Shown: piece after piece, positions 52,369-60,264 of the stretch
Layout of the letters: each line of letters opens with the position of its first letter
Numbering within the stretch: position 1 is the stretch's first letter
DNA from: Desulfobacterales bacterium
GTDB lineage: Bacteria; Desulfobacterota; Desulfobacteria; Desulfobacterales; CAFBRK01
Assembly: GCA_021737185.1 (NCBI GenBank)
Contig: JAIPEL010000001.1
Span: 1 to 64,000 of the forward strand
DNA length: 64,000 bases
Reading direction: 5' to 3'
The notes under the pieces: generated by a model
What the model was told of the DNA's origin: nothing
What the model saw: only the letters and a program-made list of their open reading frames with translations
Database searches by the model: none
Translations under genes and position numbers: made by a program

Positions 52369-52797
52369 TCAGGCACCGATGCGCCGGGCCTTTTCGGCCA
52401 CCTGGGCGTTGAATTTTTCGGCGTCGATGATGAACCGGTCATGGGAGCCCTTGGAGATGATGTCGGCCCCATCGTCGGCTTCGAGGGTAAACGACAGCTT
52501 TCGCCCCTCGACCTTCTCGAGCGTTCCCTTTACCGTGACGGTCATCCCCGGCGGGGTGGGGGCGGTGTGGGTCACATTGATGCCGATCCCCACGGTCTGC
52601 TGCCGGGGCCAGTCGAGGTAAGGGTTGACGGCCCGAATGCAGGCCAGTTCGAAAAGCCCGACCATAAATCCGGTGGCAAACACCCGCGGCATTTCCTGCA
52701 GTTCAGGGATATCGCCGTAGAGGTGGGGCACTGTTTTGTCCTCTGTAACCGTGTAGCTGAATTCGAAGGTCATGCCGGGCTGCAATGCTTCTCCCAT
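52369..52797 (-). CDS. FLK-type (fluoroacetyl-CoA thioesterase-like) hotdog protein
   Basis: The 142-residue protein has features of the FlK-like thioesterase group: VPHLYGDIPELQEMPRVFAT, FELACIRAVNPYLDWPRQQT, GIGINVTHTAPTPPGMTVTV and GSHDRFIID. The second thioesterase-like protein within 1.1 kb. The physiological acyl-CoA is unknown. Confidence 0.82.
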   Translation of the reverse strand: MGEALQPGMTFEFSYTVTEDKTVPHLYGDIPELQEMPRVFATGFMVGLFELACIRAVNPYLDWPRQQTVGIGINVTHTAPTPPGMTVTVKGTLEKVEGRKLSFTLEADDGADIISKGSHDRFIIDAEKFNAQVAEKARRIGA

Positions 52798-52811
52798 CGC
52801 CGTTCTCCGCT

Positions 52812-52980
52812 GTTAAGGGTTCAAGGGTTCAGAGGTTCAAGGTTCTGGGGTTCAGAGGTTCGGGGTTTACGTCTTTGCGCTGCGCGCTTCCCGCTTCGCC
52901 TTTGGCTACGCCGGACAGGTCGCCGCACAGGCAGGGTTCAGAGGTTCGGGGTTCGGGGTTCAGAGGTTCAGGGTTCAGGG
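52812..52980. repeat. Word-repeat block GGTTCAG/GGTTCAAG
   Basis: Tandem GGTTCAAGG, GGTTCAGAGG and GGTTCGGGG words at 52812-52867 and again at 52936-52980 in the same orientation. The middle part includes GCTACGCCGGACAGGTCG, also present at about 12350. From 53010 to 53065 a GTCATGCCGG...GGGAATGAC repeat follows. The gap 52798-53330 has no supported gene. Confidence 0.7.
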
Positions 52981-53117
52981 GTGATGAAATCATAAAACGT
53001 CTCTGAAACGTCATGCCGGACTGGATACGCCTGCCCCCGACTCGATCCGGGGCGGGAATGACAAAAAACGGCCACCGGACACATTATTGGCCGGAAATAT
53101 TTCCTTGTCAAACGGAG

Positions 53118-53137
53118 AAAACCGCTGCCGCGGTTTT
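53118..53137. repeat. Palindrome AAAACCGC/GCGGTTTT
   Basis: AAAACCGC, loop TGCC, GCGGTTTT: an 8-bp perfect stem in the gap before der, compensated A-to-C and T-to-G relative to other family members. Confidence 0.6.
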
Positions 53138-53280
53138 CTTTTGTTTTCGAGTTCCACGAATTATATAAATTGGAATATTATCGTGACAAACGTTCCAACC
53201 GTTTGACATAATTCGATGGCGCCGGCTATACGCTCGCAAGTGTTTTTTTATCCTGATATCAGGCGGCGCAGCCGCCTCCC

Positions 53281-53332
53281 ATAAAATCGCTCCGGGAAAA
53301 TCGCGGAGCGATTTTCCCGGAGCGATTTTTAT
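53281..53332 (+). promoter_or_regulatory. 24-bp-stem hairpin covering the der ribosome site
   Basis: ATAAAATCGCTCCGGGAAAA plus TCGC pairs, through a three-base loop (GGA), with the reverse complement running up to the ATG of der; only one extra T breaks the symmetry. The GGAG that should serve as Shine-Dalgarno (about 53319-53322) lies inside the right arm, and the hairpin ends at the start codon. It is a nested double copy of the AAATCGC/GCGATTT unit. Folding would hide the ribosome site. Confidence 0.7.
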
Positions 53333-54656
53333 GAAACCGATCATCGTGCTGGTCGGCCGGCCCAATGTCGGCAAGTCCACTTTTTTCAACAGGGTCACCC
53401 GCTCCCGCCGGGCCCTGGTAGACGACCTTCCGGGCGTTACCCGGGACCGCCTATACGCCGATGCGAGGTGGGACGATTCCGTCTTCACCCTGGTCGACAC
53501 CGGCGGGTTTGCCGGAGGCGTCGAAGACGAATTCTCCCGCCAGGTTCACCTTCAGCTTCGGCGCGCCATGGCCGATGCGGACGCCATCGTGCTGATGCTC
53601 GACGGGCGCGCCGGCGTCACCCCCTTCGATGCGGAGATGCTCGACATTCTCAGGGCTGAAACGAAGCCGGTTTTTTTCGTCGTCAACAAAATCGACGGAG
53701 AGGAGCAGGAAGGACTGCTCTATGAATTTCACGATCTCGGCATCGAACATCTTTATCCGGTGTCAGCCGAACATGGCTATGGCATCGGCGAATTTCTCGA
53801 TGACCTTGTCGCGGCGCTGCCCCGGGCCGAGGCGGAAGCGGAGTTGGAGACGATCCGCATCGCCGTGGTCGGCCGGCCCAACGTCGGAAAATCGTCCCTG
53901 ATCAACCGGCTGCTCGGAGAAGAACGCCTCCTGGTGAGCGGGATTCCGGGGACCACCAGAGACTCTGTGGACACCTTCCTCGCCCGGGGAGGGAAGACCT
54001 ACTGCCTGGTGGACACGGCCGGCATCCGGAAAAAGTCGAAAGTGTCCCGGAAGCTGGAGAAGTTTTCGGTGGTTCGCGCCTTGAAAAGCATGGACCGCTG
54101 CGACGTGGCGTTGATCATGCTCGACGCCGCCGAGGGGGTTACCGAGCAGGACATCCGGATCGCAGGCTATGCCGTGGAGCGGGGATGCGGCTGCGTGCTG
54201 CTCGTCAACAAGTGGGACCTGGTCGGCTCCGATCGGAGCGGCGAGGAGCGGCGGGTGATCGGCGACCTGAGGATGAGCGCCCGGTATCTCGGATATGCCC
54301 CGGCCATGACCATTTCCGCCCGCACCGGGCTCCGGGTCTCCAAGATTTTCCAACTGGTGGACGAGGTCTTCACGCAATACGACACCCGGGTGTCCACCGG
54401 CCAGCTCAACCGGATTCTGGAGCAGGCCCTGGCACGGAACGAACCCTCCCTTCACCGGGGCCGGCGGATCCGGTTCTATTATGCCACCCAGGTATCGACC
54501 CGCCCGCCCACCTTCGTGTTTTTCGTCAACTACCCGGAGGCGGTGCATTTTTCCTACCGCCGGTTTCTGGTCAACCAGATTCGGGAGGCGGCAGGCCTGG
54601 ACAAGACCCCGGTGCGGGTCTATTTGCGGAAGAGAACGGGGAAGGGAAGGGGTTGA
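53331..54656 (+). CDS. der: Ribosome-assembly GTPase Der (EngA)
   Basis: The 441-residue double GTPase has two G domains. Domain 1 has GRPNVGKSTFFNRVTRSRRA, DLPGVTRD and VVNKIDGE; domain 2 has GRPNVGKSSLINRLLGEERL, GIPGTTRD and LVNKWDLV. A C-terminal KH-like domain follows (FYYATQVSTRPPTFVFFVNY). It acts in 50S ribosome maturation. The start codon is at the foot of a large hairpin. The stop lies at the first word of a word-repeat module. Confidence 0.96.
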   Translation: MKPIIVLVGRPNVGKSTFFNRVTRSRRALVDDLPGVTRDRLYADARWDDSVFTLVDTGGFAGGVEDEFSRQVHLQLRRAMADADAIVLMLDGRAGVTPFDAEMLDILRAETKPVFFVVNKIDGEEQEGLLYEFHDLGIEHLYPVSAEHGYGIGEFLDDLVAALPRAEAEAELETIRIAVVGRPNVGKSSLINRLLGEERLLVSGIPGTTRDSVDTFLARGGKTYCLVDTAGIRKKSKVSRKLEKFSVVRALKSMDRCDVALIMLDAAEGVTEQDIRIAGYAVERGCGCVLLVNKWDLVGSDRSGEERRVIGDLRMSARYLGYAPAMTISARTGLRVSKIFQLVDEVFTQYDTRVSTGQLNRILEQALARNEPSLHRGRRIRFYYATQVSTRPPTFVFFVNYPEAVHFSYRRFLVNQIREAAGLDKTPVRVYLRKRTGKGRG

Positions 54657-54774
54657 CGGGTTAAATGGTTGAATGGTCAATTTGGTGAGGGCCCAAGCCT
54701 GCTGCCCGTATGGCTTTAGTCAATGATCCGTTCGACCGAATCAACGAATCAACCAATCAACGAATCAACTGATC
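54651..54774. repeat. Word-repeat module (GGTTGAAT/AATCAACG) after der
   Basis: Left words GGTTGACGGGTTAAATGG and TTGAATGGTCAA (54651-54683); right words CCGAATCAACGAATCAACC (54731-54771); ~50-base centre. It is the inverted relative of 42971-43107. The der stop codon is formed by the first GGTTGA word. Confidence 0.75.
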
Positions 54775-54789
54775 CGCGAAGCGGGGCAA

Positions 54790-56178
54790 ATGACAGACGA
54801 TCTATTCGAATACGGCGCCAGAGAGGAGGCGGCCGCCAGCCGGCCCCTGGCCGAACGGATGCGGCCGCGGCACCTGGAGGAGGTCGAAGGCCAGCAGCAC
54901 GTGCTGGGCAAAGACGGGGTGATTCGCCGGGCCGTCGAAACCGACCGGATCTTTTCCATGATCCTGTGGGGGCCGCCCGGCTGCGGCAAGACGACGCTGG
55001 CCCGGCTGATCGCCGGTCAGACCAAGAGCCATTTCGTTCACTTCTCGGCGGTCCTGTCCGGGGTCAAGGAGATCCGCGCGGTCATCGAAGAGGCGCGAAA
55101 CCAGCAGCGGCTTTACCGGCGGCGGACCGTTTTGTTCGTCGATGAAATCCACCGTTTCAACAAAAGCCAGCAGGATGCGTTTCTCCACCATGTGGAAAGC
55201 GGATTGATCACCCTGATCGGCGCCACCACGGAGAACCCCTCCTTTGAGGTGATCGCCCCGCTGCTGTCCCGCTGCCGGGTGATTCCCCTAAAGCCGCTGG
55301 AGGAGGAGGACCTGGCCCGAATCATCTCCCGCGCCCTGACAGATCCCGAACGGGGGCTGGGGGGACAGAACCTGGAGCTGGATTCGGACGCCGTCTCATA
55401 CCTGGCGGGCCTCGCCGACGGAGACGCGCGGACCGCCTTGAACGGACTGGAGCTGGCCGCCTCGCTTCTCGCCTCCGAGGCCCCGGAAAGAGGAGGCGTC
55501 CGACGAATCGGTCTCGAGGCGCTTGCCCGGGCGCTTCAGAAGCGGTCCCTTCGCTACGACAAGTCCGGAGAAGAGCACTTCAACCTGATTTCCGCGCTGC
55601 ACAAGAGCCTGCGGGGAAGCGACCCGGATGCGGCGCTGTACTGGATGTTCCGGATGCTCGATGCGGGCGAAGATCCGCTTTATGTGGCTCGCCGCATGGT
55701 GCGGTTCGCCTCCGAAGACGTGGGAAACGCAGACCCCCGGGCCCTGTCCGTGGCGCTTTCGGCCGCCGAGGCCTTCCGGCAGCTCGGCGCCCCGGAAGGG
55801 GAGCTCGCGCTGGCCCAGGCCGCGGTATACCTGGCGACTGCCCCCAAGAGCAACCGGCTCTATGCCGCGGCCGGTGCCGTTCGCGCGGAAATCGAGCGCT
55901 CCGGGGCCCTGCCGGTCCCCCTGCACATCCGAAACGCCCCCACGCGGCTGATGAAGGATCTTGGATACGGAAAAGGGTACCGCTACGCCCACGACTACCC
56001 GGAAGGCTACGCCCCCCAGGACCATCTTCCCGAGCCGCTCAAGGAGAGGGTCTTTTATTCGCCCTCGGACCGGGGTTTTGAAAAAATCATCGGGGAACGA
56101 ATCCGGTACTGGCGGAAGCGAAAACGGGAAAACCAACGACAGCCCGGCCCGGAAAAGGACCAGGACCGCCGCAGATGA
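54790..56178 (+). CDS. rarA: Replication-associated recombination protein A (RarA/MgsA)
   Basis: The 462-residue AAA+ ATPase has Walker A GPPGCGKTTLARLIAG, Walker B VLFVDEIHRFNKSQQDAFL, the sensor segment IGATTENPSFEV and the C-terminal tetramerisation domain (YWMFRMLDAGEDPLYVARRM, KGYRYAHDYPEGYAPQDHLP). It acts at stalled replication forks. Complete and typical in length. Confidence 0.95.
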   Translation: MTDDLFEYGAREEAAASRPLAERMRPRHLEEVEGQQHVLGKDGVIRRAVETDRIFSMILWGPPGCGKTTLARLIAGQTKSHFVHFSAVLSGVKEIRAVIEEARNQQRLYRRRTVLFVDEIHRFNKSQQDAFLHHVESGLITLIGATTENPSFEVIAPLLSRCRVIPLKPLEEEDLARIISRALTDPERGLGGQNLELDSDAVSYLAGLADGDARTALNGLELAASLLASEAPERGGVRRIGLEALARALQKRSLRYDKSGEEHFNLISALHKSLRGSDPDAALYWMFRMLDAGEDPLYVARRMVRFASEDVGNADPRALSVALSAAEAFRQLGAPEGELALAQAAVYLATAPKSNRLYAAAGAVRAEIERSGALPVPLHIRNAPTRLMKDLGYGKGYRYAHDYPEGYAPQDHLPEPLKERVFYSPSDRGFEKIIGERIRYWRKRKRENQRQPGPEKDQDRRR

Positions 56179-56208
56179 TCTTCGAACCTCAGATATCGGC
56201 GCCGGATC

Positions 56209-57096
56209 ATGCGGCTTGTTGACGTTCCACCAGGGGCGGATCCGGCTGTCCACCTCGCGCTGGAGGAGTTCTGCGTCAAAATCCTTGCCCCCGATTCAGA
56301 CCTGCTGCTCGTCTACGTCAATCCTCCGGCGGTGATCGTCGGCCGCCATCAGGTGCCGCCTGCCGAAACCGACCCCGGCTTCCTGCAATCGAAGGGAATC
56401 GATCTGCTTCGCCGCCTCTCCGGCGGCGGTGCCGTGTTTCATGACCGGGGCAACATCAACTTTGCCTTCGTCACCGGATACGACCGGCGTACGTTTCACA
56501 ACTACCGGCATTTTCTTTCCCCGGTGATCGAAGCCCTGCGCTGCCTGGGCATCGAAGCCCGGTTTACACCGCCCAACGCCGTTTTCATCGGCGGCGGGAA
56601 GATATCCGGAAACGCCCAGTTTTCCGACATGCGCCGGATGATCACCCACGGCACCTTGCTGTACCGCACCGACCTTGCCGCCCTTCAAAACGCCCTGCGG
56701 CCCGCTGCCGGAATGATCGAATCCCGGGGGGTGCCGTCGGCCAGGAGCCCGGTGGCCAATGCGGGCGAAAACCTCTCCGATGCGCCGGAAACGAACCATT
56801 TCCGGGACCGGTTCTCCTCGGCCCTGGCCGCGGTCCTCGGCGGATGTCGGCCCCTGGCGCTCGCAGACGACCAATGGCGGCAGGTGGCGTGCATGGCCCG
56901 GCGGTACCGCTCCTGGCAGTGGACCTGGGGCCGCTCCCCGACGTTCGTTCAGGATGTGGTTCTTTCCCGGAAGGGGGCAGAAACCCGGGTGCGGTTGTCC
57001 GTCGAAGGCGGGATCATCGTCCGCGCCGCCCACGCGGACCGACCGGCTCACAGGCTTCCCGGTCTGGTCGGCCGCCGCTACGACGACCTTTTATAG
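56209..57096 (+). CDS. lplA: Lipoate-protein ligase A-like protein
   Basis: The 295-residue cofactor transferase has LLRRLSGGGAVFHDRGNINF, the lysine-bearing GGGKISGNAQFSDM and the loop THGTLLYRTDL. It attaches lipoate or octanoate to E2/GcvH domains. The C-terminal extension (YRSWQWTWGRSPTFVQDVVL) corresponds to the accessory domain of bacterial LplA. Close to rarA (30 bases), possibly co-transcribed. Confidence 0.9.
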   Translation: MRLVDVPPGADPAVHLALEEFCVKILAPDSDLLLVYVNPPAVIVGRHQVPPAETDPGFLQSKGIDLLRRLSGGGAVFHDRGNINFAFVTGYDRRTFHNYRHFLSPVIEALRCLGIEARFTPPNAVFIGGGKISGNAQFSDMRRMITHGTLLYRTDLAALQNALRPAAGMIESRGVPSARSPVANAGENLSDAPETNHFRDRFSSALAAVLGGCRPLALADDQWRQVACMARRYRSWQWTWGRSPTFVQDVVLSRKGAETRVRLSVEGGIIVRAAHADRPAHRLPGLVGRRYDDLL

Positions 57097-57190
57097 GGAT
57101 TGTCCACCTTTTGAAGAACAGCGAATCCCGCCGCACCAGATAACATGGGGTAGATTGAACCGGAGTTGAAACCGGGACAATCCCTATATC
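57094..57190. repeat. Inverted repeat between lplA and the TANGO2-like gene
   Basis: TATAGGGATTGTCC (about 57095-57108) pairs with GGACAATCCCTATA (about 57175-57188), enclosing ~65 bases. It touches the 3' ends of both convergent genes and could terminate both transcripts. Confidence 0.7.
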
Positions 57191-57945
57191 GGGAAGGAAA
57201 ACGACCGGGTTTGTCCTTTTCGGCCGTTGGTGAACGTCCTTTCCAGCAAGCGGATCGTGCCGTTTTTTTCGACCGATAGCACCGTGGAGCTTCGGGTTCC
57301 GTATGTTTCGCTGGTGATAAACCGAGAAGAGAGAATCCGCTCCCATTCTATGCCCATGCCGGTGTCCGGAAGGCGATGGTCGGGTGGCCGGCTTCGGTCG
57401 GCCAGAACGGCAAAGACCGATTCGGGATCGAAGGGCTCTTCGCCCGTGAACTGGGCAAAAAGGGCCTCTTTTGCCTCGGCCACCTTGGGCCAGGGCGTGT
57501 CCAGAAGATGGTTGCTCAAGCCGTAAATGCCCGGGGAAAGACGGGCGGTTCCGTTGCCGCGGTTGCCGAAGTAATAGAGGCCCTCGGCATCTGCGGCCAG
57601 CAGGTTGAAGCCGTTGTAGCGGTCCGCCCCGGCCGCCACCGTTTCCATGTAGCGCCGGGCCGGACAATCGCCGGTCAGAAACCCGCTGACCAGGCCGCCT
57701 CTGGACGGGGCGTCGGAGAGGTGAAGCGCCGGATCTCGGTAGTTGGTCAGGGCGGCAAAACGTCCGGTGCGGGTGATTCCCATCCATGTGCCGCCGGAGC
57801 GAAGGTCGCGGCCGGCCAGTACATCAGGTTGTTCCGGCCAGAACGCTGCCGGTGCGGTCGGCCGCTCGTAAAATTCGTCCCGGTTGGCGGCCGCCAGCAG
57901 GCGGTACCGGGGATGTCGCCGGTATGAAAACAGAAGCAGGCACAT
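57184..57945 (-). CDS. NRDE/TANGO2-family protein
   Basis: The 253-residue protein starts Met-Cys (MCLLLFSYRRHPRYRLL) and has the family signature AANRDEFYERPTAPA, then AGRDLRSGGTWMGITRTGRF and the typical GLSNHLLDTPWPK. The Cys after Met is the candidate N-terminal nucleophile of an Ntn-type fold. Biochemical role is unsettled. It is flanked by two different inverted repeats. Confidence 0.88.
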   Translation of the reverse strand: MCLLLFSYRRHPRYRLLAAANRDEFYERPTAPAAFWPEQPDVLAGRDLRSGGTWMGITRTGRFAALTNYRDPALHLSDAPSRGGLVSGFLTGDCPARRYMETVAAGADRYNGFNLLAADAEGLYYFGNRGNGTARLSPGIYGLSNHLLDTPWPKVAEAKEALFAQFTGEEPFDPESVFAVLADRSRPPDHRLPDTGMGIEWERILSSRFITSETYGTRSSTVLSVEKNGTIRLLERTFTNGRKGQTRSFSFPI

Positions 57946-57978
57946 GAGCCGTCGTTGACCTTTCGGCAAGATTCGTGG

Positions 57979-58075
57979 TAGAGCGCTTGGCAAAACTACG
58001 GGCCAATAACAGCAGTTTTTCGACGCCTTTGGAGCGTGTCAATCCCATGCCATCTTGAGCGTGCCAAGCGCTCTA
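57979..58075. repeat. Inverted repeat upstream of the TANGO2-like gene
   Basis: TAGAGCGCTTGGCA (57979-57992) and TGCCAAGCGCTCTA (58062-58075) are perfectly complementary over 14 bases, enclosing ~70 bases. The spacing is similar to the inverted repeat at the other end of the gene, but the sequence is different. Confidence 0.7.
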
Positions 58076-58141
58076 CAGGTTTTTTCATTTTCAGCAAAGT
58101 CCGCACATCGGATCCAAGGCAGCCGGATCGGATAAAGCAAA

Positions 58142-58300
58142 ATGTCATATGTAAAACTTAAAGCCATCGACCCGCAAATGCAATGGCCAATGGACCCGCC
58201 CCGGCTCGAAGTCCATCGGAGCCGGGCCGGGGCGCCGATCGAGGAGTCCCCGGGAGGTTCGGAGGCATTGACGGCGGGCGAAACCATTAAGGAGGAGTGA
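58142..58300 (+). other. Possible 52-residue leader ORF before the thiolase
   Basis: An ATG frame (MSYVKLKAIDPQMQWPMDPP, ending ETIKEE) stops three bases before the thiolase start. It has no ribosome site and no family resemblance, and its GC-rich middle looks non-coding. It might be a gene remnant or chance. Confidence 0.2.
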
Positions 58301-58303
58301 AAA

Positions 58304-59590
58304 ATGAAAGAAGCGGTAATCGTCAGTGGAGCGCGGACGGCGGTAGGGACTTTCGGAAGCGCCTTCAAAACCGCACCGGCGATACAGCTGGGCAGCATCG
58401 TGATTAAAGCCGCCCTGAAGCGGATGGGGCTGAGGCCGGTGGTCAGCGACCTGATGAAGGAAATCTCCCCGGACAAGCTCAAGGACCAGGGCCAGGTGGA
58501 GCTGGAAAAAAGCGCTGATGACTGGGATGCCGGCGCTGCTCCGGTGACGGTCGACGAGGTGATCATGGGAAACGTTCTTCAGGCCGGCCAGGGCCAGAAC
58601 CCCGCCCGCCAGGCCATGATCCGGGCCGGAATTCCCAAGGAGACCCCCGCATTTACGATCAACAAAGTCTGTGCGTCGGGATTGAAGTCCATCGCCCTGG
58701 GCGCTTCGGCGATCATGACCGGCCAGGCCGAAGTAGTGGTGGCCGGCGGCCAGGAGAACATGAGTCTTGCGCCCATGGCCCTGCTCAAGGCCCGCTGGGG
58801 CCACCGAATGGAGCTGACCGGTGTGGGCGACGTCCACGACTTGATGGTGTATGACGGGCTCTATGAAATCTTCTACGGCTATCATATGGGGCTCACTGCC
58901 GAGAACATCGCCCTGCTTTACGACATCAGCCGAAAAGAACAGGACGAACTCGGCGTGCTCAGCCACAGCCGGGCGCTTTCGGCGATTCGAAGCGGGGAGT
59001 TCAAAGAAGAGATCGAGCCGGTTACCATCAAATCCCGGAAGGGGGATGCGGTGGTCGACACCGACGAGCGGCCCATGGAAACCTCACTGGAAACGATGGC
59101 CAAACTCAAGCCGGCCTTCAACAAAGACGGCACCGTGACCGCCGGAAACGCCTCGGGCATCAACGACGGGGCCGCCGCGGTGGTGCTGATGAGCGCGGAA
59201 AAGGCAAAGGAGCTGGGCCTGGAGCCGATGGCAAGGGTCCGTGCCTTTGCCTCCGGCGCGGTCGACCCCGCCTACATGGGGCTCGGGCCGGTGCCGGCGG
59301 TGCGCAAAGTGCTCAAGATGGCGGGCATGACCTTGAACGACATCGACACCATCGAGCTCAACGAGGCGTTCGCTGCCCAGGCCATCGGGTGCGCGCGCGA
59401 GCTGGGGATCGACCCCGAGCGTCCCAACGAAGTCGGAAGCGGGATCTCCCTCGGTCACCCCATCGGGGCCACCGGCGCCCGCCAGATGGTGACCGCCATG
59501 CACCTGATGAAGCGGAAGAACTACAGCACGGGCATGGTGACCATGTGCATCGGCGGCGGCATGGGCATGGCCATGATCGTGGAGCGGTAG
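58304..59590 (+). CDS. Acetyl-CoA acetyltransferase (thiolase)
   Basis: The 428-residue thiolase carries the acyl-Cys in [11 protein letters not shown] (Cys123), [10 protein letters not shown], the catalytic His in [13 protein letters not shown] and the second Cys in [10 protein letters not shown]. It condenses or cleaves acetoacetyl-CoA-type substrates. Compared with the usual ~393-residue enzymes there is an insertion of about 34 residues at 45-78, between the first helices and the active-site loop ([20 protein letters not shown]). GGAGGAG precedes the ATG. Confidence 0.92.
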   Translation: MKEAVIVSGARTAVGTFGSAFKTAPAIQLGSIVIKAALKRMGLRPVVSDLMKEISPDKLKDQGQVELEKSADDWDAGAAPVTVDEVIMGNVLQAGQGQNPARQAMIRAGIPKETPAFTINKVCASGLKSIALGASAIMTGQAEVVVAGGQENMSLAPMALLKARWGHRMELTGVGDVHDLMVYDGLYEIFYGYHMGLTAENIALLYDISRKEQDELGVLSHSRALSAIRSGEFKEEIEPVTIKSRKGDAVVDTDERPMETSLETMAKLKPAFNKDGTVTAGNASGINDGAAAVVLMSAEKAKELGLEPMARVRAFASGAVDPAYMGLGPVPAVRKVLKMAGMTLNDIDTIELNEAFAAQAIGCARELGIDPERPNEVGSGISLGHPIGATGARQMVTAMHLMKRKNYSTGMVTMCIGGGMGMAMIVER

Positions 59591-59824
59591 GCGGCAGAGG
59601 CGGGAGCCCTGCAGCTGCGACTCAACGCGCAAAGCAAACACGGCAAGCCATGCAGCACGCGCCATGGGCGATGCGTTGCGAACCCAGGGCGGGACAAATC
59701 GCCCGGCAGCCGCGATGAGCCATGTTGGGGCTTTACTTGGCGCCCGGAAAATGGTAAAAAAGCGATTTGAAAATGCAGGGGTTTTCCTGCCGGTTCGAAT
59801 CGAGAGCGAAGGAGCCTGACAGCG

Positions 59825-59980
59825 ATGAGTATCAGCAGAAAGCTTGGAATTCTGGTATTTTGCGCGGTACCGGCCATCGTCGGCGGAGGAATCGTCTACT
59901 CCGTATATCACAGCTATCCAGCTGTTGCCGTATATGAAGTCATGCTATTGCTGGCCGCCGGAGCCTGGATCAGCCGGTAG
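59825..59980 (+). CDS. 51-residue small membrane protein
   Basis: The frame encodes MSISRKLGILVFCAVPAIVG followed by a short polar middle and a second hydrophobic segment ending MLLLAAGAWISR. Two short transmembrane helices are likely. GAAGGAG lies at a good distance before the ATG, and a GC-rich hairpin follows the stop at 60025, so expression is plausible. No family known to me. Confidence 0.6.
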   Translation: MSISRKLGILVFCAVPAIVGGGIVYSVYHSYPAVAVYEVMLLLAAGAWISR

Positions 59981-60024
59981 GACTTTCGGTCCGACGGCCG
60001 TGCCTTTTCTTTCGGAAAAGTGAG

Positions 60025-60068
60025 CGGTCCGGGCGGGTTTGAGCGCAGACCCCTCCCGGACCGTCTTT
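60025..60068 (+). terminator. Probable terminator after the small membrane protein gene
   Basis: CGGTCCGGGCGGGT pairs with ACCCCTCCCGGACCG (one bulge) across a ten-base loop, followed by TCTTTT. It lies 45 bases after the stop at 59980 and before gyrA. Confidence 0.5.
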
Positions 60069-60264
60069 TCCAAACGCCCCGCCCCGATTCGTCGACCGAG
60101 GCAGCCGTACGGTTCCGGCATGCGGATCGTGCGCGCGAGACAACTTCCCGATTCCCAACTTTTCCGGACATCGATGATGTTCAGCAGCCCGGCCCGGGGC
60201 CGACCGCCCCTGAGCCGGCATGAAATGAAACGAGCGACAGCTCAGCATCAATAGGAAATCGTTC

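Noticed and set aside
53331-53340. der starting at a later ATG, leaving the hairpin fully upstream
   Set aside because: The family N-terminus (a few residues before GRPNVGKS) matches the ATG at 53331, and there is no other start before the first G motif.
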